Below the pieces are notes generated by a model. The model had not been told where the DNA came from and made no database searches. It saw only the letters and a list, made by a program, of their open reading frames with translations. Shown piece after piece: positions 1 through 8,045 of a stretch of 55,018 nucleotides of DNA; positions within the stretch are counted from its first letter, which is position 1, and each line of letters begins with the position of its first letter. Both the position numbers and the translations under genes were made by a program. Origin of the DNA: an uncultured Lachnospiraceae bacterium. Lineage in GTDB: Bacteria; Bacillota; Clostridia; Lachnospirales; Lachnospiraceae. The stretch covers positions 1 through 55,018 of the forward strand of contig CAJUMV010000027.1 of NCBI GenBank assembly GCA_910587715.1, in the 5' to 3' direction.

Positions 1-47
1 GCGGTCTATCTCTTGTTTTCGGTTGCTTGCTTCTTTACCGTACATGA

Positions 48-392
48 GCATTTGAGAGGGATATTAAATACAGTGCTGATTATTCCGTAACAACCATCAC
101 TTATACGATGTGTGTAAGTCACGAAAATGGTATTTCCAGCAACTTACAGAAGATGAAGTTCTATACGAACCAGTTAGCTCCTGATAAGAGGACGCCTGGC
201 ATTGTGGAAGGCACTTACGACGTTGCATCACAGGGAGAGCACAGCATTACGATCTGGACTCCTGTTGTGGCAGCGACACCGTTTGATTACCCGAATACGA
301 TACAGGACAGATATATTGGTGATGCGATAGAACTTGGCTATACGATCAAGACAACAGGCGCGGATGACAGTATTGTACATATTGTGCAGTAA
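48..392 (+). pseudogene. C-terminal remnant of an unrecognised protein
   Basis: An open frame with coding character runs from just after a TGA at 45-47 to a TAA at 390-392. The first ATG is at 108, but upstream in-frame codons also read like protein (AFERDIKYSADYSV) and no ribosome site precedes the ATG. This suggests the tail of a longer gene that has lost its start, inside the AT-rich mobile region. It could instead be a genuine 94-residue protein starting at 108. I do not recognise the family. The sequence is hydrophilic, has no membrane segment, and is followed at once by a good terminator. Confidence 0.4.
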
Positions 393-399
393 AAGAAAA

Positions 400-437
400 A
401 AGGAACTTTTTCCATTATGGAAGGGGTTCTTTTTTTG
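400..437 (+). terminator. Rho-independent terminator
   Basis: The stem AGGAAC-tttttcc pairs with ggaagg-GGTTCT around a short ATTAT loop and is followed by a T-run. It closes the remnant gene and separates it from the KAP module. Confidence 0.8.
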
Positions 438-444
438 TTGGGAA

Positions 445-473
445 TTGAAGAAACCATAAAACAAATATATAAT
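445..473 (+). promoter_or_regulatory. Sigma-A promoter of the KAP NTPase gene
   Basis: TTGAAG (445-450), a 17-bp spacer and TATAAT (468-473) lie between the upstream terminator and the KAP gene. The NTPase module therefore appears to be an independent transcription unit. Confidence 0.65.
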
Positions 474-541
474 AGAGACAAACATTTGAGAATGAGAATC
501 AGTTAGGGCAGCAGGTTATAGTTGGATGAAAGGGGAATCTT

Positions 542-1888
542 ATGGACAAAAGATTAGATCTATTAGATCGTGAAGAATTTATTGAAAATGTTATTAAAAT
601 AGTTAATCAGTTATCAGAAATAAAGAGAGGGTGTTGTTTCGCTATCGAGGGAGGCTGGGGAGTTGGTAAGACTTTTGTGATTGAAGAAATTGAAGAGAGA
701 TTAAGAGTGATTCAGTCTGAGGAGACAAGTAGCGACAGATATTTTGTGTTTCACTATAATTGCTGGCAGCATGATTATTATGAGGAACCTGCTGTTGCAA
801 TTATATCAGCGATGCTTGCGTCCGTTAGGGAAGATGAAGTTTTAGTCAATGGGGAAGCGGAGAGAATCATAAAGGCAGGATATGAGTTTGTTGGAGAAGA
901 ACTTAAAAAGATAGCAGGCTTATATATAGAAAATAAGATAGGAATCAATTTAATCAGTTGGGCAGAAGATATAAAAAAGAATAAAGAGATAAATCAAAAA
1001 GCGGAAAATGAATTTGATGTGATGTTCAATTTCAGCCAGACGATTGAAAAAGTTAGGAAAAAACTGCAGGAAATAGCAGAAGAAAGAACAATCGTTTTAT
1101 TTGTGGATGAATTGGATAGATGTATTCCACAGTATGCGATAAAGGTGCTTGAAAGACTGCATCATATCTTTTATGGCTTAGATAATGTGGTAGTGGTCAT
1201 GGCAATAGACAGAAAACAGTTAGAACATTCCGTGGAAGAGATGTTTGGAGCAAGAAAAGATGAATCGTCCATAGATATAGAAAAGTATTTAAAGAAGTTT
1301 ATAGATTTTTCGATGGTGTTGGATAATGGAACAATCAATGAATCTTATCGAAAAAAATACAAGGTCTATTTTGATAAATTTGTGATTGAGAATGAGCAGG
1401 ATGCAGAGGAGATAACGAATATTTTATCGAAATTATTTGCGGCTATTGATATTAGAAGGCAAGAAAAATTAATAGAAAAAGTAAACATGGTACATTCTCT
1501 TGTGTGTAATGAAAAGTTGGATATTTCTGTTTTAGTTTTTGAAATTTTATATGAAGTATTAAAGATATGGAAATTTGGCGATTTAAAGTATGTGGCGGTA
1601 ATTAATGACGGTCGATATACAGACATAGAGAAACGGATTGGTAATAAAATGGATATTTTGAAATCGTTTGTCGATCAGGCATACACTAATGTTAAGATGG
1701 GCTATGGTTGGCAGACTACTGAAAAAAGTGTGAATTATAATTTATACGGGAAAATTTTTTGGTATTTTGCAAATATATACTATGATGAAAAAATACCATA
1801 TTTAGAATTCAACAATTGTATGCAAGATGTAAAGGATGAGCTAGAAGTGGCGAAGAAATACTGTGAATTTTGCGAGATGGTTAAGTAG
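542..1888 (+). CDS. KAP family P-loop NTPase
   Basis: A 448-residue predicted NTPase of the KAP family. Walker A is GGWGVGKT at residues 37-44. The segment HYNCWQHDYYEEP (about 71-83) matches the aromatic strand that follows in KAP proteins. Walker B with the family-typical tail is IVLFVDELDRC (184-194), followed by a VVVVMAIDRKQLE sensor-like strand. No transmembrane segments are evident, unlike Kidins220-type members. The start is supported by AAAGGGG six bases upstream. It has its own promoter and is followed 36 bp later by a gene of unknown function, suggesting a two-gene cargo module of the integrative element. KAP NTPases on plasmids and phages include PifA, which excludes phage T7, so a defence role is possible but inferred. 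Codon use is AT-rich compared with the backbone. Confidence 0.85.
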   Translation: MDKRLDLLDREEFIENVIKIVNQLSEIKRGCCFAIEGGWGVGKTFVIEEIEERLRVIQSEETSSDRYFVFHYNCWQHDYYEEPAVAIISAMLASVREDEVLVNGEAERIIKAGYEFVGEELKKIAGLYIENKIGINLISWAEDIKKNKEINQKAENEFDVMFNFSQTIEKVRKKLQEIAEERTIVLFVDELDRCIPQYAIKVLERLHHIFYGLDNVVVVMAIDRKQLEHSVEEMFGARKDESSIDIEKYLKKFIDFSMVLDNGTINESYRKKYKVYFDKFVIENEQDAEEITNILSKLFAAIDIRRQEKLIEKVNMVHSLVCNEKLDISVLVFEILYEVLKIWKFGDLKYVAVINDGRYTDIEKRIGNKMDILKSFVDQAYTNVKMGYGWQTTEKSVNYNLYGKIFWYFANIYYDEKIPYLEFNNCMQDVKDELEVAKKYCEFCEMVK

Positions 1889-1924
1889 GATAAAGATTGG
1901 GATCAGTTTATGGAGGAAAAATAG

Positions 1925-2737
1925 ATGAGTCGAAAAAACATATTCGAGATTTTGAATGAAAAAACAAATATTGGTTCACAAATAAATAAAATAGAAATTT
2001 TACTCTCAGAATCATCCATTAATGGTTTTACTCTTGAAGAGATTGTGGACATAGAGTGTATGCGTGATTGGAAAGCAAGGGGTAGATATACAAGTTGTGA
2101 AGAAATCAGGGAACGGCTTCATATTACATATACTGATATTCAAAAGAAATTATCAGATGAACACATATTATTTTATTTGGAATATGTATCGAACGTTATC
2201 TGGCTTTGCAATGAACGATACGGTGTTGAGGATGCTGAAGATGAGTACATTTATCTACAAGAAAATGTCATAGGACTTTTAGATGATTTGGGATACGAAA
2301 AAAAGGTCTTTGCAGATGAAGAAAAAGTGATATTAGTTGAGAAAAATGCGGCAATGACAGCAGTTGCAGAGGCTGTTGATCCTAATACGGCATATGCAGT
2401 GATAGAATATAATCATCATCTCTTGAAGGGAGATATAGCGGAAAAACAGAGAATATTGAAAATTTTGGCAGATAAATTTGAACCAATGAGAGGAGAATTA
2501 AAGAAAGTAAATAAGGAATTGGAGAGCAATACAGGGTATTTGCTTAATAAAATGAATATTCGACATAATAACATGGAAGGAAAAAATACCATTGAATATG
2601 TTAAAAATCTTTCTAATGAAGAATTGGAAGAATGGTATGATGAAACATATCAGATGTTGTTACTTTGTTTTTTGGAATATGAGAACATTGAGAGAAATAA
2701 GAAAATAAATGAGCTAAAGAAAGTAATAGAAAAATAG
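1925..2737 (+). CDS. Unknown protein paired with the KAP NTPase
   Basis: A 270-residue, acidic, mostly helical soluble protein with no signal peptide or membrane segment. I do not recognise the family. Features seen are Glu/Lys-rich helices, a C-terminal stretch NIRHNNMEGKN at about 220-230, and an acidic tail LSNEELEEWYDETY. The gene follows the KAP gene by 36 bp, with GGAGG about eight bases before its ATG, and ends at a strong terminator, so the two are probably co-transcribed. By analogy with other NTPase-plus-partner modules on mobile elements it may be an effector or adaptor; that is inference. The RH pair recalls HEPN nuclease motifs, but the R-x4-6-H spacing is not met. Confidence 0.6.
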   Translation: MSRKNIFEILNEKTNIGSQINKIEILLSESSINGFTLEEIVDIECMRDWKARGRYTSCEEIRERLHITYTDIQKKLSDEHILFYLEYVSNVIWLCNERYGVEDAEDEYIYLQENVIGLLDDLGYEKKVFADEEKVILVEKNAAMTAVAEAVDPNTAYAVIEYNHHLLKGDIAEKQRILKILADKFEPMRGELKKVNKELESNTGYLLNKMNIRHNNMEGKNTIEYVKNLSNEELEEWYDETYQMLLLCFLEYENIERNKKINELKKVIEK

Positions 2738-2747
2738 GATGTATTCC

Positions 2748-2786
2748 AAAATCCTGTATGAGAATCACCTCATATGGGATTTTTCT
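2748..2786 (+). terminator. Rho-independent terminator of the KAP module
   Basis: AAATCCTGTATGAG pairs with CTCATATGGGATTT, with one mismatch region, and is followed by a T-rich tail. It ends the two-gene KAP unit. Confidence 0.85.
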
Positions 2787-2883
2787 TGCTTATGCCCATA
2801 AAAATTTATATTTTTACTTTCTTTGTATATAACTTAAAAACAGGAAAAACCTGAAAATATAAAGAGAGGAGAAAAGAAAAATT

Positions 2884-3687
2884 ATGAATATAAAAAAGTG
2901 TTCATTAAAAACAATGTGTGCAGCTTTGGCGTGTACAACAGTTTTTAGCAGTATGATGGCTGCCTATGCAACAAGTACTGTTTATGAAACTCCAATGGAT
3001 GATTCGGCGGAGATTAATACAATTGAAACTCTGGCGAATGACTCAGCGGGTACAGGTACAAGTGATTCTGGCTGGACTACCGAAGAAAACAGTTTTGAAG
3101 ATATAAAAGTAACTTATCAACAGTCATCGAGCTATACAGTGACAATTCCGAAGGCAATTACTTTGGGTATAAATAAACAGGCGGTATATTCCGTTAAGGT
3201 TGCAGGAAATATTGATGCAAACCAGCGAGTATATGTAGCTCCTGTGGATGGTATTGCTGGTGGTGAAAATTTAGATTTTTATATGAGTGACCTAAGCGGT
3301 AAGAAAGAAGATGTTGTTGCAACGGTAACACAGAATAAAACTTACTGGAGTTCTGAAAACTTGGCAAATGCTTATGAAGAAACCAATAATTCCATCAGTG
3401 CTCCAGATCTGACTGCGGGTACATGGGAAGGAACTTTCCAAGTAGAGATAAGATTGGAGACAGAAAAGGAGCAGGAGCAGGAGCATGTACATAATTATGT
3501 AGATGGAAAGTGTGAATGTGGAGCAGTTGATCCTAATCATACCCATAATTATGAGGATGGATCCTGTACAATCTGTGGGGAAAAGGATCCTTGTTCAGAA
3601 TTTCATACTGATGAAAATGAGGATGGTATTTGTGATATCTGTGGTCATGAACATCAGTGGGTAGAAAATGAAGATGTTTTAGAGTGA
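2884..3687 (+). CDS. Secreted Cys-knuckle protein, cut short by in-frame TGA
   Basis: 267 residues before a TGA at 3685-3687. Residues 1-30 form a Sec signal peptide (basic start, hydrophobic core, AYA-type cleavage site). A beta-rich extracellular domain at about 70-200 contains YTVTIPKAITLGINKQ. It is followed by short repeats of the pattern H-x-Y-x-D-G-x-C-x2-CG, each with paired cysteines. Such Cys-pair repeats occur in secreted Lachnospiraceae proteins, but the function is unknown to me. The same frame stays open and protein-like for another 155 codons after the TGA and ends in one more Cys pair, so the intact protein was probably 422 residues. GAGAGGAG lies upstream of the ATG. Confidence 0.6.
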   Translation: MNIKKCSLKTMCAALACTTVFSSMMAAYATSTVYETPMDDSAEINTIETLANDSAGTGTSDSGWTTEENSFEDIKVTYQQSSSYTVTIPKAITLGINKQAVYSVKVAGNIDANQRVYVAPVDGIAGGENLDFYMSDLSGKKEDVVATVTQNKTYWSSENLANAYEETNNSISAPDLTAGTWEGTFQVEIRLETEKEQEQEHVHNYVDGKCECGAVDPNHTHNYEDGSCTICGEKDPCSEFHTDENEDGICDICGHEHQWVENEDVLE

Positions 3688-4155
3688 GTACGTTATAATC
3701 CTTATGGCAGGACTGACTGGATTAAGAATGGAAATACATATGAAGCTACCATTAGTGCTGATAAGACAGATGGCACCAAATCAGCGTCAATTGATTTTGA
3801 TATAGATGTTCCAAATGATGTGGAATGTACATATTCATTTACATGCCCATACCTTTATAAAACTGATTTTATGTATTATGATAATGCTTGGGCATTCTTA
3901 TATGATTTAGATGATTCAGGTAATACGATTGATACGGCTTCCAACCCTAGAACCACTATTTTTGATGTTAAAGGAGCGGGCAGCGGGAATTCATCTGGTA
4001 CAATATCCTTATCAAAAGGAAAACATAGACTTTCAGTATTATATCATAAAGGCAATAAAAGTTCAGCAGTTTCTGGAACAGTTAGAATAACTTTAGATTC
4101 AATAAATGGTCTAAATTATGTTTGCACTGAATGCGGAGAAAAAAAGGGTAGATAA
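3688..4155 (+). pseudogene. Downstream half of the split secreted protein
   Basis: This frame continues directly from the gene ending at 3687, in the same phase, after a single TGA. It reads as a beta-rich extracellular domain and ends CTECGEKKGR, another Cys-pair knuckle like those before the stop. There is no ribosome site; the only early start-like codon is a GTG at 3820. It is most simply the C-terminal domain of the upstream gene lost through one nonsense change, although stop readthrough or a sequencing error could restore a 422-residue protein. Confidence 0.65.
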
Positions 4156-4285
4156 ATATGCTGAAACTATTATAAAAGAAGGAATCTGTGTTAAAAGTAG
4201 TGAAAGAAAATATCTTTTTGATATTTAAAAAAGTTGTTATCTAAAAACATCTTCTGCAATATAGAAATAAATATGGCAATTCCAA

Positions 4286-4325
4286 AAAGAACTTAGAGCT
4301 TTCATTCTAGGTTCTTTTTTTCATA
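4286..4325 (+). terminator. Rho-independent terminator
   Basis: AAGAACTTAGA pairs with TCTAGGTTCTT (one G-T pair) and runs into seven or more T. It lies 130 bp after the split secreted gene and insulates the xis-int region. The rest of the 4156-4550 gap holds a possible 24-codon ORF (4459-4533) with no clear ribosome site, and the AGGAGG of xis. Confidence 0.8.
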
Positions 4326-4550
4326 CAAAATATACAAAGAAAAATCGTGCCACAAAAGCACGAAAGCAAAACACAAAATATTGAAGCGAAATTTTTATCA
4401 TGTAAACTGGAAAGTGAAGGCAGAAGTATTTTATCTTATAATTGCCATTGATACAGAGATGACAATGTGCAGCCTTAGAAATATATTACACAGGAGGAAG
4501 TCTCTATTTTCTGTATTAGAGCAAATTTTCTGACAGGAGGATTTGCAGAT

Positions 4551-4766
4551 ATGATAGTTGGGAAAGACATTCCTTTGCCTTGGTGGGAGAAATACACGCT
4601 CACAATCGAGGAGGCATCCCTGTATTTTGGCATCGGGGAGAAGACCCTCAGGCGGTTTATAAAGGAACATCAGAATGAGGACTTCATCATTTATAACGGG
4701 ACAAAGGTTCAGATCAAAAGAAAAGTGTTTGAAAAGTTTATTGATGAAAAAGTAACTGTTATGTAA
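4551..4766 (+). CDS. xis: Tn916-type excisionase (Xis)
   Basis: A 71-residue small basic DNA-binding protein of the Tn916 Xis family. It directs the partner integrase towards excision by bending the element ends. The sequence carries the family pattern WEKYTLTIEEASLYFGIG (residues 12-29), then a winged-helix recognition part with TLRRFIKEH and QIKRKVFEKFID. Its length is normal for the family (67-71). ACAGGAGG sits about ten bases before the ATG. It lies directly upstream of int, in the order expected for Tn916-like elements, but a strong hairpin separates the two genes. Confidence 0.92.
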   Translation: MIVGKDIPLPWWEKYTLTIEEASLYFGIGEKTLRRFIKEHQNEDFIIYNGTKVQIKRKVFEKFIDEKVTVM

Positions 4767-4807
4767 GTTCGGTCTGAGGGTGGCAGACTAACTTTGACCT
4801 AGATTAT

Positions 4808-4853
4808 GAGTCCCGTTCATGGTACAATAGATATACCATATCGGGGCTCTTTT
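4808..4853 (+). terminator. xis terminator with the int promoter inside it
   Basis: GAGTCCCG (4808-4815) pairs with CGGGGCTC (4842-4849), and an inner ATGGTA (4819-4824) pairs with TACCAT (4834-4839); TTTT follows. The hairpin also contains an extended -10 box, TGGTACAAT (4820-4828), with TTGACC upstream at poor spacing. Termination after xis and initiation for int thus appear to share the same bases. Confidence 0.75.
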
Positions 4854-4875
4854 CAATTAAGAAAGGAGTGACATT

Positions 4876-6072
4876 ATGAGCACAAAAAGACGGGATAGTA
4901 AAAACCGTATTTTGCAGAATGGAGAGAGCCAGAGAAAAGACGGAAGATATATGTACAAGTACATTGACAATGCGGGAGATACGAGATACCTGTACAGTTG
5001 GAGGCTGGTACGGACGGATACTGCCCCACAGGGGGTAAAAGATGAGCCGCCGCTTAGGGATAAGATTAAAGCGGTCCAGAGGGATTTGGATGCAGGTCTT
5101 ATTTCAGCGGGCAGAGATATGACCGTATTGGAACTTGTAAAGAAATATGTCGCACAAAAAACAGGGGTCAGGGAGAATACCCGTGTCGGCTATCAGTTTG
5201 TGGTCAATATCCTCAAAAAAGAAGAGTTCGGGAGCATGAGGATTGACAAGGTGAAACTGTCCGACGCGAGGCTGTGGCTTATCAAGCTGCAAAAGGACGG
5301 TCGCGGATACAGCACCATCCATACGGTCAGAGGTGTGGTAAGACCTGCATTTCAGATGGCAGTGGATGACGACCTGCTCCGCAAGAATCCCTTTGAGTTC
5401 CAACTCGCTACCGTTGTAGTAAATGATTCGGTAACGAGGGAAGCGATTACGAGGAAACAGGAAAGACAGTTCCTTGAATTTATCAAGAATGACAGGCACT
5501 TTAGCAGGTATTATGAGGGAATTTATATCCTGTTCCACACGGGCTTAAGGATATCAGAGTTTGTCGGTCTGACGGTTTCGGACATTGACCTTCAGAATGG
5601 CATTATCCATGTGGACCATCAGTTACAGCGGACGCGGAATATGAAGTACACCATTCTGGATACGAAGACCGACTGCGGGACAAGGCTTGTGCCGATGACG
5701 GATGAAGTGAAGGAGTGCTTTGCACGGATATTGGAGAACCGTCCGAAGCTGAAAGAGGAACCGATGGTTGACGGGAAGACAGGTTTCCTGTATCTTGATA
5801 AGAACGGTATGCCGATGGTGGCCCTTCATTGGGAGAAGTATTTCCAGCATATCAGGGAAAAGTATAACAGCATTTACAAGGTACAGCTTCCTGTGATCAC
5901 GCCCCATGTGGCACGCCATACGTTTTGTTCCAACATGGCTAAGTCGGGAATGAATCCGAAGACTTTACAGAAGATCATGGGGCACAGCGATATCGGTGTT
6001 ACGTTGAATGTATATACGCATGTTGACTTTGAAGATGTGCAGGAAGAGATGAAAAAGGTATGTAAAGGCTGA
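4876..6072 (+). CDS. int: Tn916-family tyrosine integrase
   Basis: A 398-residue tyrosine recombinase that cuts and joins the element ends with the chromosome. The N-terminal arm-binding domain (1-75) carries the Tn916 pattern GESQRKDGRYMYKYID. The core-binding domain is at about 82-170. The catalytic domain shows R225 (TGLRISEF), K264 in LDTKTD, H344 and R347 (HVARH), H370 (MGHSDIG) and nucleophile Y380 (LNVYTH), matching the positions in Tn916 Int. All catalytic residues are present, so it is probably active. AAGGAG precedes the ATG. It is the last gene of the element; backbone begins within about 180 bp downstream. Confidence 0.96.
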   Translation: MSTKRRDSKNRILQNGESQRKDGRYMYKYIDNAGDTRYLYSWRLVRTDTAPQGVKDEPPLRDKIKAVQRDLDAGLISAGRDMTVLELVKKYVAQKTGVRENTRVGYQFVVNILKKEEFGSMRIDKVKLSDARLWLIKLQKDGRGYSTIHTVRGVVRPAFQMAVDDDLLRKNPFEFQLATVVVNDSVTREAITRKQERQFLEFIKNDRHFSRYYEGIYILFHTGLRISEFVGLTVSDIDLQNGIIHVDHQLQRTRNMKYTILDTKTDCGTRLVPMTDEVKECFARILENRPKLKEEPMVDGKTGFLYLDKNGMPMVALHWEKYFQHIREKYNSIYKVQLPVITPHVARHTFCSNMAKSGMNPKTLQKIMGHSDIGVTLNVYTHVDFEDVQEEMKKVCKG

Positions 6073-6073
6073 G

Positions 6074-6189
6074 TTGTAAAAAGTTGTAAAACAGCAAAAT
6101 GGGGTCCATTTTACAACTTTTTTACAACTTTTGAAGCAGAAGATATGCGATTTTATGCCAAGTTATACCGAAAAAATTGTAAAACAGCA
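6074..6189 (+). repeat. Phased TTGTAAAA repeats at the element end (candidate attachment region)
   Basis: Five copies of TTGTAAAA lie just past int: direct at 6074 and 6084 (10 bp apart), inverted at 6109 and 6120 (11 bp apart), and direct at 6177. Two copies extend to TTGTAAAACAGCA (6084-6096 and 6177-6189). One-turn spacing suits side-by-side binding of the integrase arm domain. The same sequences form an AT-rich hairpin that may also terminate int. The exact junction cannot be fixed without the other end. Confidence 0.55.
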
Positions 6190-6257
6190 GAAAATAGAAA
6201 AACCTGAAAAGCCCGTAAAATCAAGGAAAATCAGCATTTATAAGGAGTTTTAGATTT

Positions 6258-6710
6258 ATGATAAAAGTACTTTTTATTTGCCACGGCAACATCTGCCGCA
6301 GCACCATGGCCCAAAGCCTCCTCGCCCACATGGTCAAAGAAAAAGGACTCTCCGCCCAATTCCACATCGACTCCGCCGCCACCAGCTGCGAAGAAATCGG
6401 CAACCCGCCCCACTACGGCACGGTGAACAAACTGCGGCAGGAGGGCATCCCTCTCATTCCTCACAGGGCGCGCCAGATGACAAAACAGGATTATCAGGAC
6501 TTCGATTACCTGATTGGCATGGACGACGCCAATGTCCGCAACATGGAGCGGATTGCAGGCGGTGACCCGGATCATAAGATTTACAAGCTTCTGGAGTTCG
6601 CGGGGAGCGGCAGGGCGATCGCAGATCCTTGGTATACGGGGAATTTTGAGGTGACTTATGCGGATGTGGTGGAGGGGTGTGAAGCATTTCTGGAATCGCT
6701 GCCGATATAG
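6258..6710 (+). CDS. Low-molecular-weight protein tyrosine phosphatase
   Basis: 150 residues. The P-loop CHGNICRS (residues 8-15) gives the C-x5-R signature with the nucleophile Cys at 8 and Arg at 14. The general-acid segment is DPWYTGNFE at about 119-127. The length is typical for a single-domain cytoplasmic enzyme that removes phosphate from tyrosine. AAGGAG stands eleven bases before the ATG. It is the first backbone gene after the mobile element, which seems to have inserted in its promoter region without damaging the coding part. A link to the tyrosine-kinase capsule system 20 kb away is possible but not shown by position. Confidence 0.93.
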   Translation: MIKVLFICHGNICRSTMAQSLLAHMVKEKGLSAQFHIDSAATSCEEIGNPPHYGTVNKLRQEGIPLIPHRARQMTKQDYQDFDYLIGMDDANVRNMERIAGGDPDHKIYKLLEFAGSGRAIADPWYTGNFEVTYADVVEGCEAFLESLPI

Positions 6711-6875
6711 AATGGCAGAGGATATCCAGGTGGACATGCCATGAAGCGGAGGATTGATGTCACGAACGGCGGCTTTCTCTTCTTAAGAAAAGGAGGAAGG
6801 ACGCCGATATTATTTATGTAAAAGGTTTGTTTGGCGGGAAAAGTGCACCCATTTTTGAGATAAGGGGGAACGGAT

Positions 6876-7934
6876 ATGCAGATTCAGACAGGAAGCAGCG
6901 AAAATCAGGCGATACATACAAATCTCCAGACGCAGGAAAAGGCAGCGGCAGAGGGCGGGCGCAAGGCGGCGAAGCAGCAAAGAAAGACGACTATCTTTGC
7001 GGGAGACCTTCCGCTGCACAAGGATCCCATTACCCTTCGCAGGCAGCAGGCGCAGAAGAAGGCGATGGAGTTTGTGCAGAACGCATGGGATACTGACCGC
7101 AAGACGGATCAGAGCATAGCGAAGTATGAGGCGCTTGCGGGGGAACAACGAAAAGAGATTCTGGTGAACCGTGATAGAATTTATGAATGCCGGGACAGAA
7201 AAGAAAATCTGCGGGAAGGCTATGGCGTGGAGAAGGATTCTCAGGAGCAGAAGGATCTGGAGCTTCTGGAGCGCCGGTATTATCCCAATAACGGTGAATT
7301 TGCAGATTTAGATTTTACGGAAGAAGAGCGTAAGAGACTGGAGGAATTAGAGGGCGAACCGCTGACAGAATACCAGCAGAGATGCCTCGAAATTGACGGC
7401 GAGGAACAGGTATTTAAGATTCGTGAAGGCAGGGCGGAATCGGCTCTTGTGGCGTATAACGGTGCGGTCAGATCCATCAAGCAGGAACGTCTGAAGTCCC
7501 ACGAGATGACGGACGCGCAGAACAATGCGAAGAAGGTGATGGAAGAGGCGAGCAAGGATATTCAGGGAATGCTCTGGGAAGAAGCCAAGGATCAGGTGGA
7601 CGAAACCTACGAGGAGACGCGCGAGGAAGAAGAGAAGAAGGCGGAGGAGAAGGAAGCCGAGGAGGAGAAGATCGAGCTTCGCAGAGAGCAGAAAGAACTG
7701 ATGGAAGCCAGAATGGAAGAAGTGCGAGAGGAGAGTCATGAGACGGAGGCGGCGCAGAGAGAGCAGGAGAAGGATGCCAGAGAGGAAGCCTCTTTCTTAA
7801 AAGACATGGCGGAAGCGGGGTTTAATGTAGCGGGAGCGGGTGACTCCGTGAAGGCGGAAATCAAGGATATTTTAAATAAGCTGAAGCTGATTGAAGCGGA
7901 TATCAAAGGTATTGAGGTGGACGAGGAAATATAG
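6876..7934 (+). CDS. Unknown coiled-coil protein, first of a three-gene cluster
   Basis: 352 residues, extremely rich in Glu, Lys, Arg and Ala. The N-terminal 80 residues contain a conserved-looking stretch (FAGDLPLHKDPITLRR) and residues about 200-310 form a long charged coiled coil. No signal peptide or membrane segment is seen. GGGGGAA lies about five bases before the ATG. It is followed in the same direction by a FliD-like gene and a third unknown gene, so the three probably act together. I do not recognise the family; rod-like coiled-coil character would fit a structural or chaperone-like part. Confidence 0.6.
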   Translation: MQIQTGSSENQAIHTNLQTQEKAAAEGGRKAAKQQRKTTIFAGDLPLHKDPITLRRQQAQKKAMEFVQNAWDTDRKTDQSIAKYEALAGEQRKEILVNRDRIYECRDRKENLREGYGVEKDSQEQKDLELLERRYYPNNGEFADLDFTEEERKRLEELEGEPLTEYQQRCLEIDGEEQVFKIREGRAESALVAYNGAVRSIKQERLKSHEMTDAQNNAKKVMEEASKDIQGMLWEEAKDQVDETYEETREEEEKKAEEKEAEEEKIELRREQKELMEARMEEVREESHETEAAQREQEKDAREEASFLKDMAEAGFNVAGAGDSVKAEIKDILNKLKLIEADIKGIEVDEEI

Positions 7935-8045
7935 AAATCCATTGGAGACAAATGAGGGACTGTTCGTGACAGACAGGGTTAACGAAACAGGCGCCTGACC
8001 GATATATGAGATAGTAACAGAAAAATACCAACAGGGGGAACCGAC

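Noticed and set aside
1925..2737. HEPN ribonuclease call for the KAP partner
   Set aside because: The RH pair in IRHNN lacks the R-x4-6-H spacing needed for the HEPN active site.
3685..3687. TGA as a selenocysteine codon
   Set aside because: No SECIS-like hairpin was seen just after it and the protein is not a redox family; nonsense mutation is simpler.
4459..4533. A 24-residue ORF before xis
   Set aside because: It has no clear ribosome site and no recognised sequence, and may be chance.
6278..6687. Open frames on both strands within the phosphatase gene
   Set aside because: They are shadows of the phosphatase frame, made of Arg, Pro and His runs.
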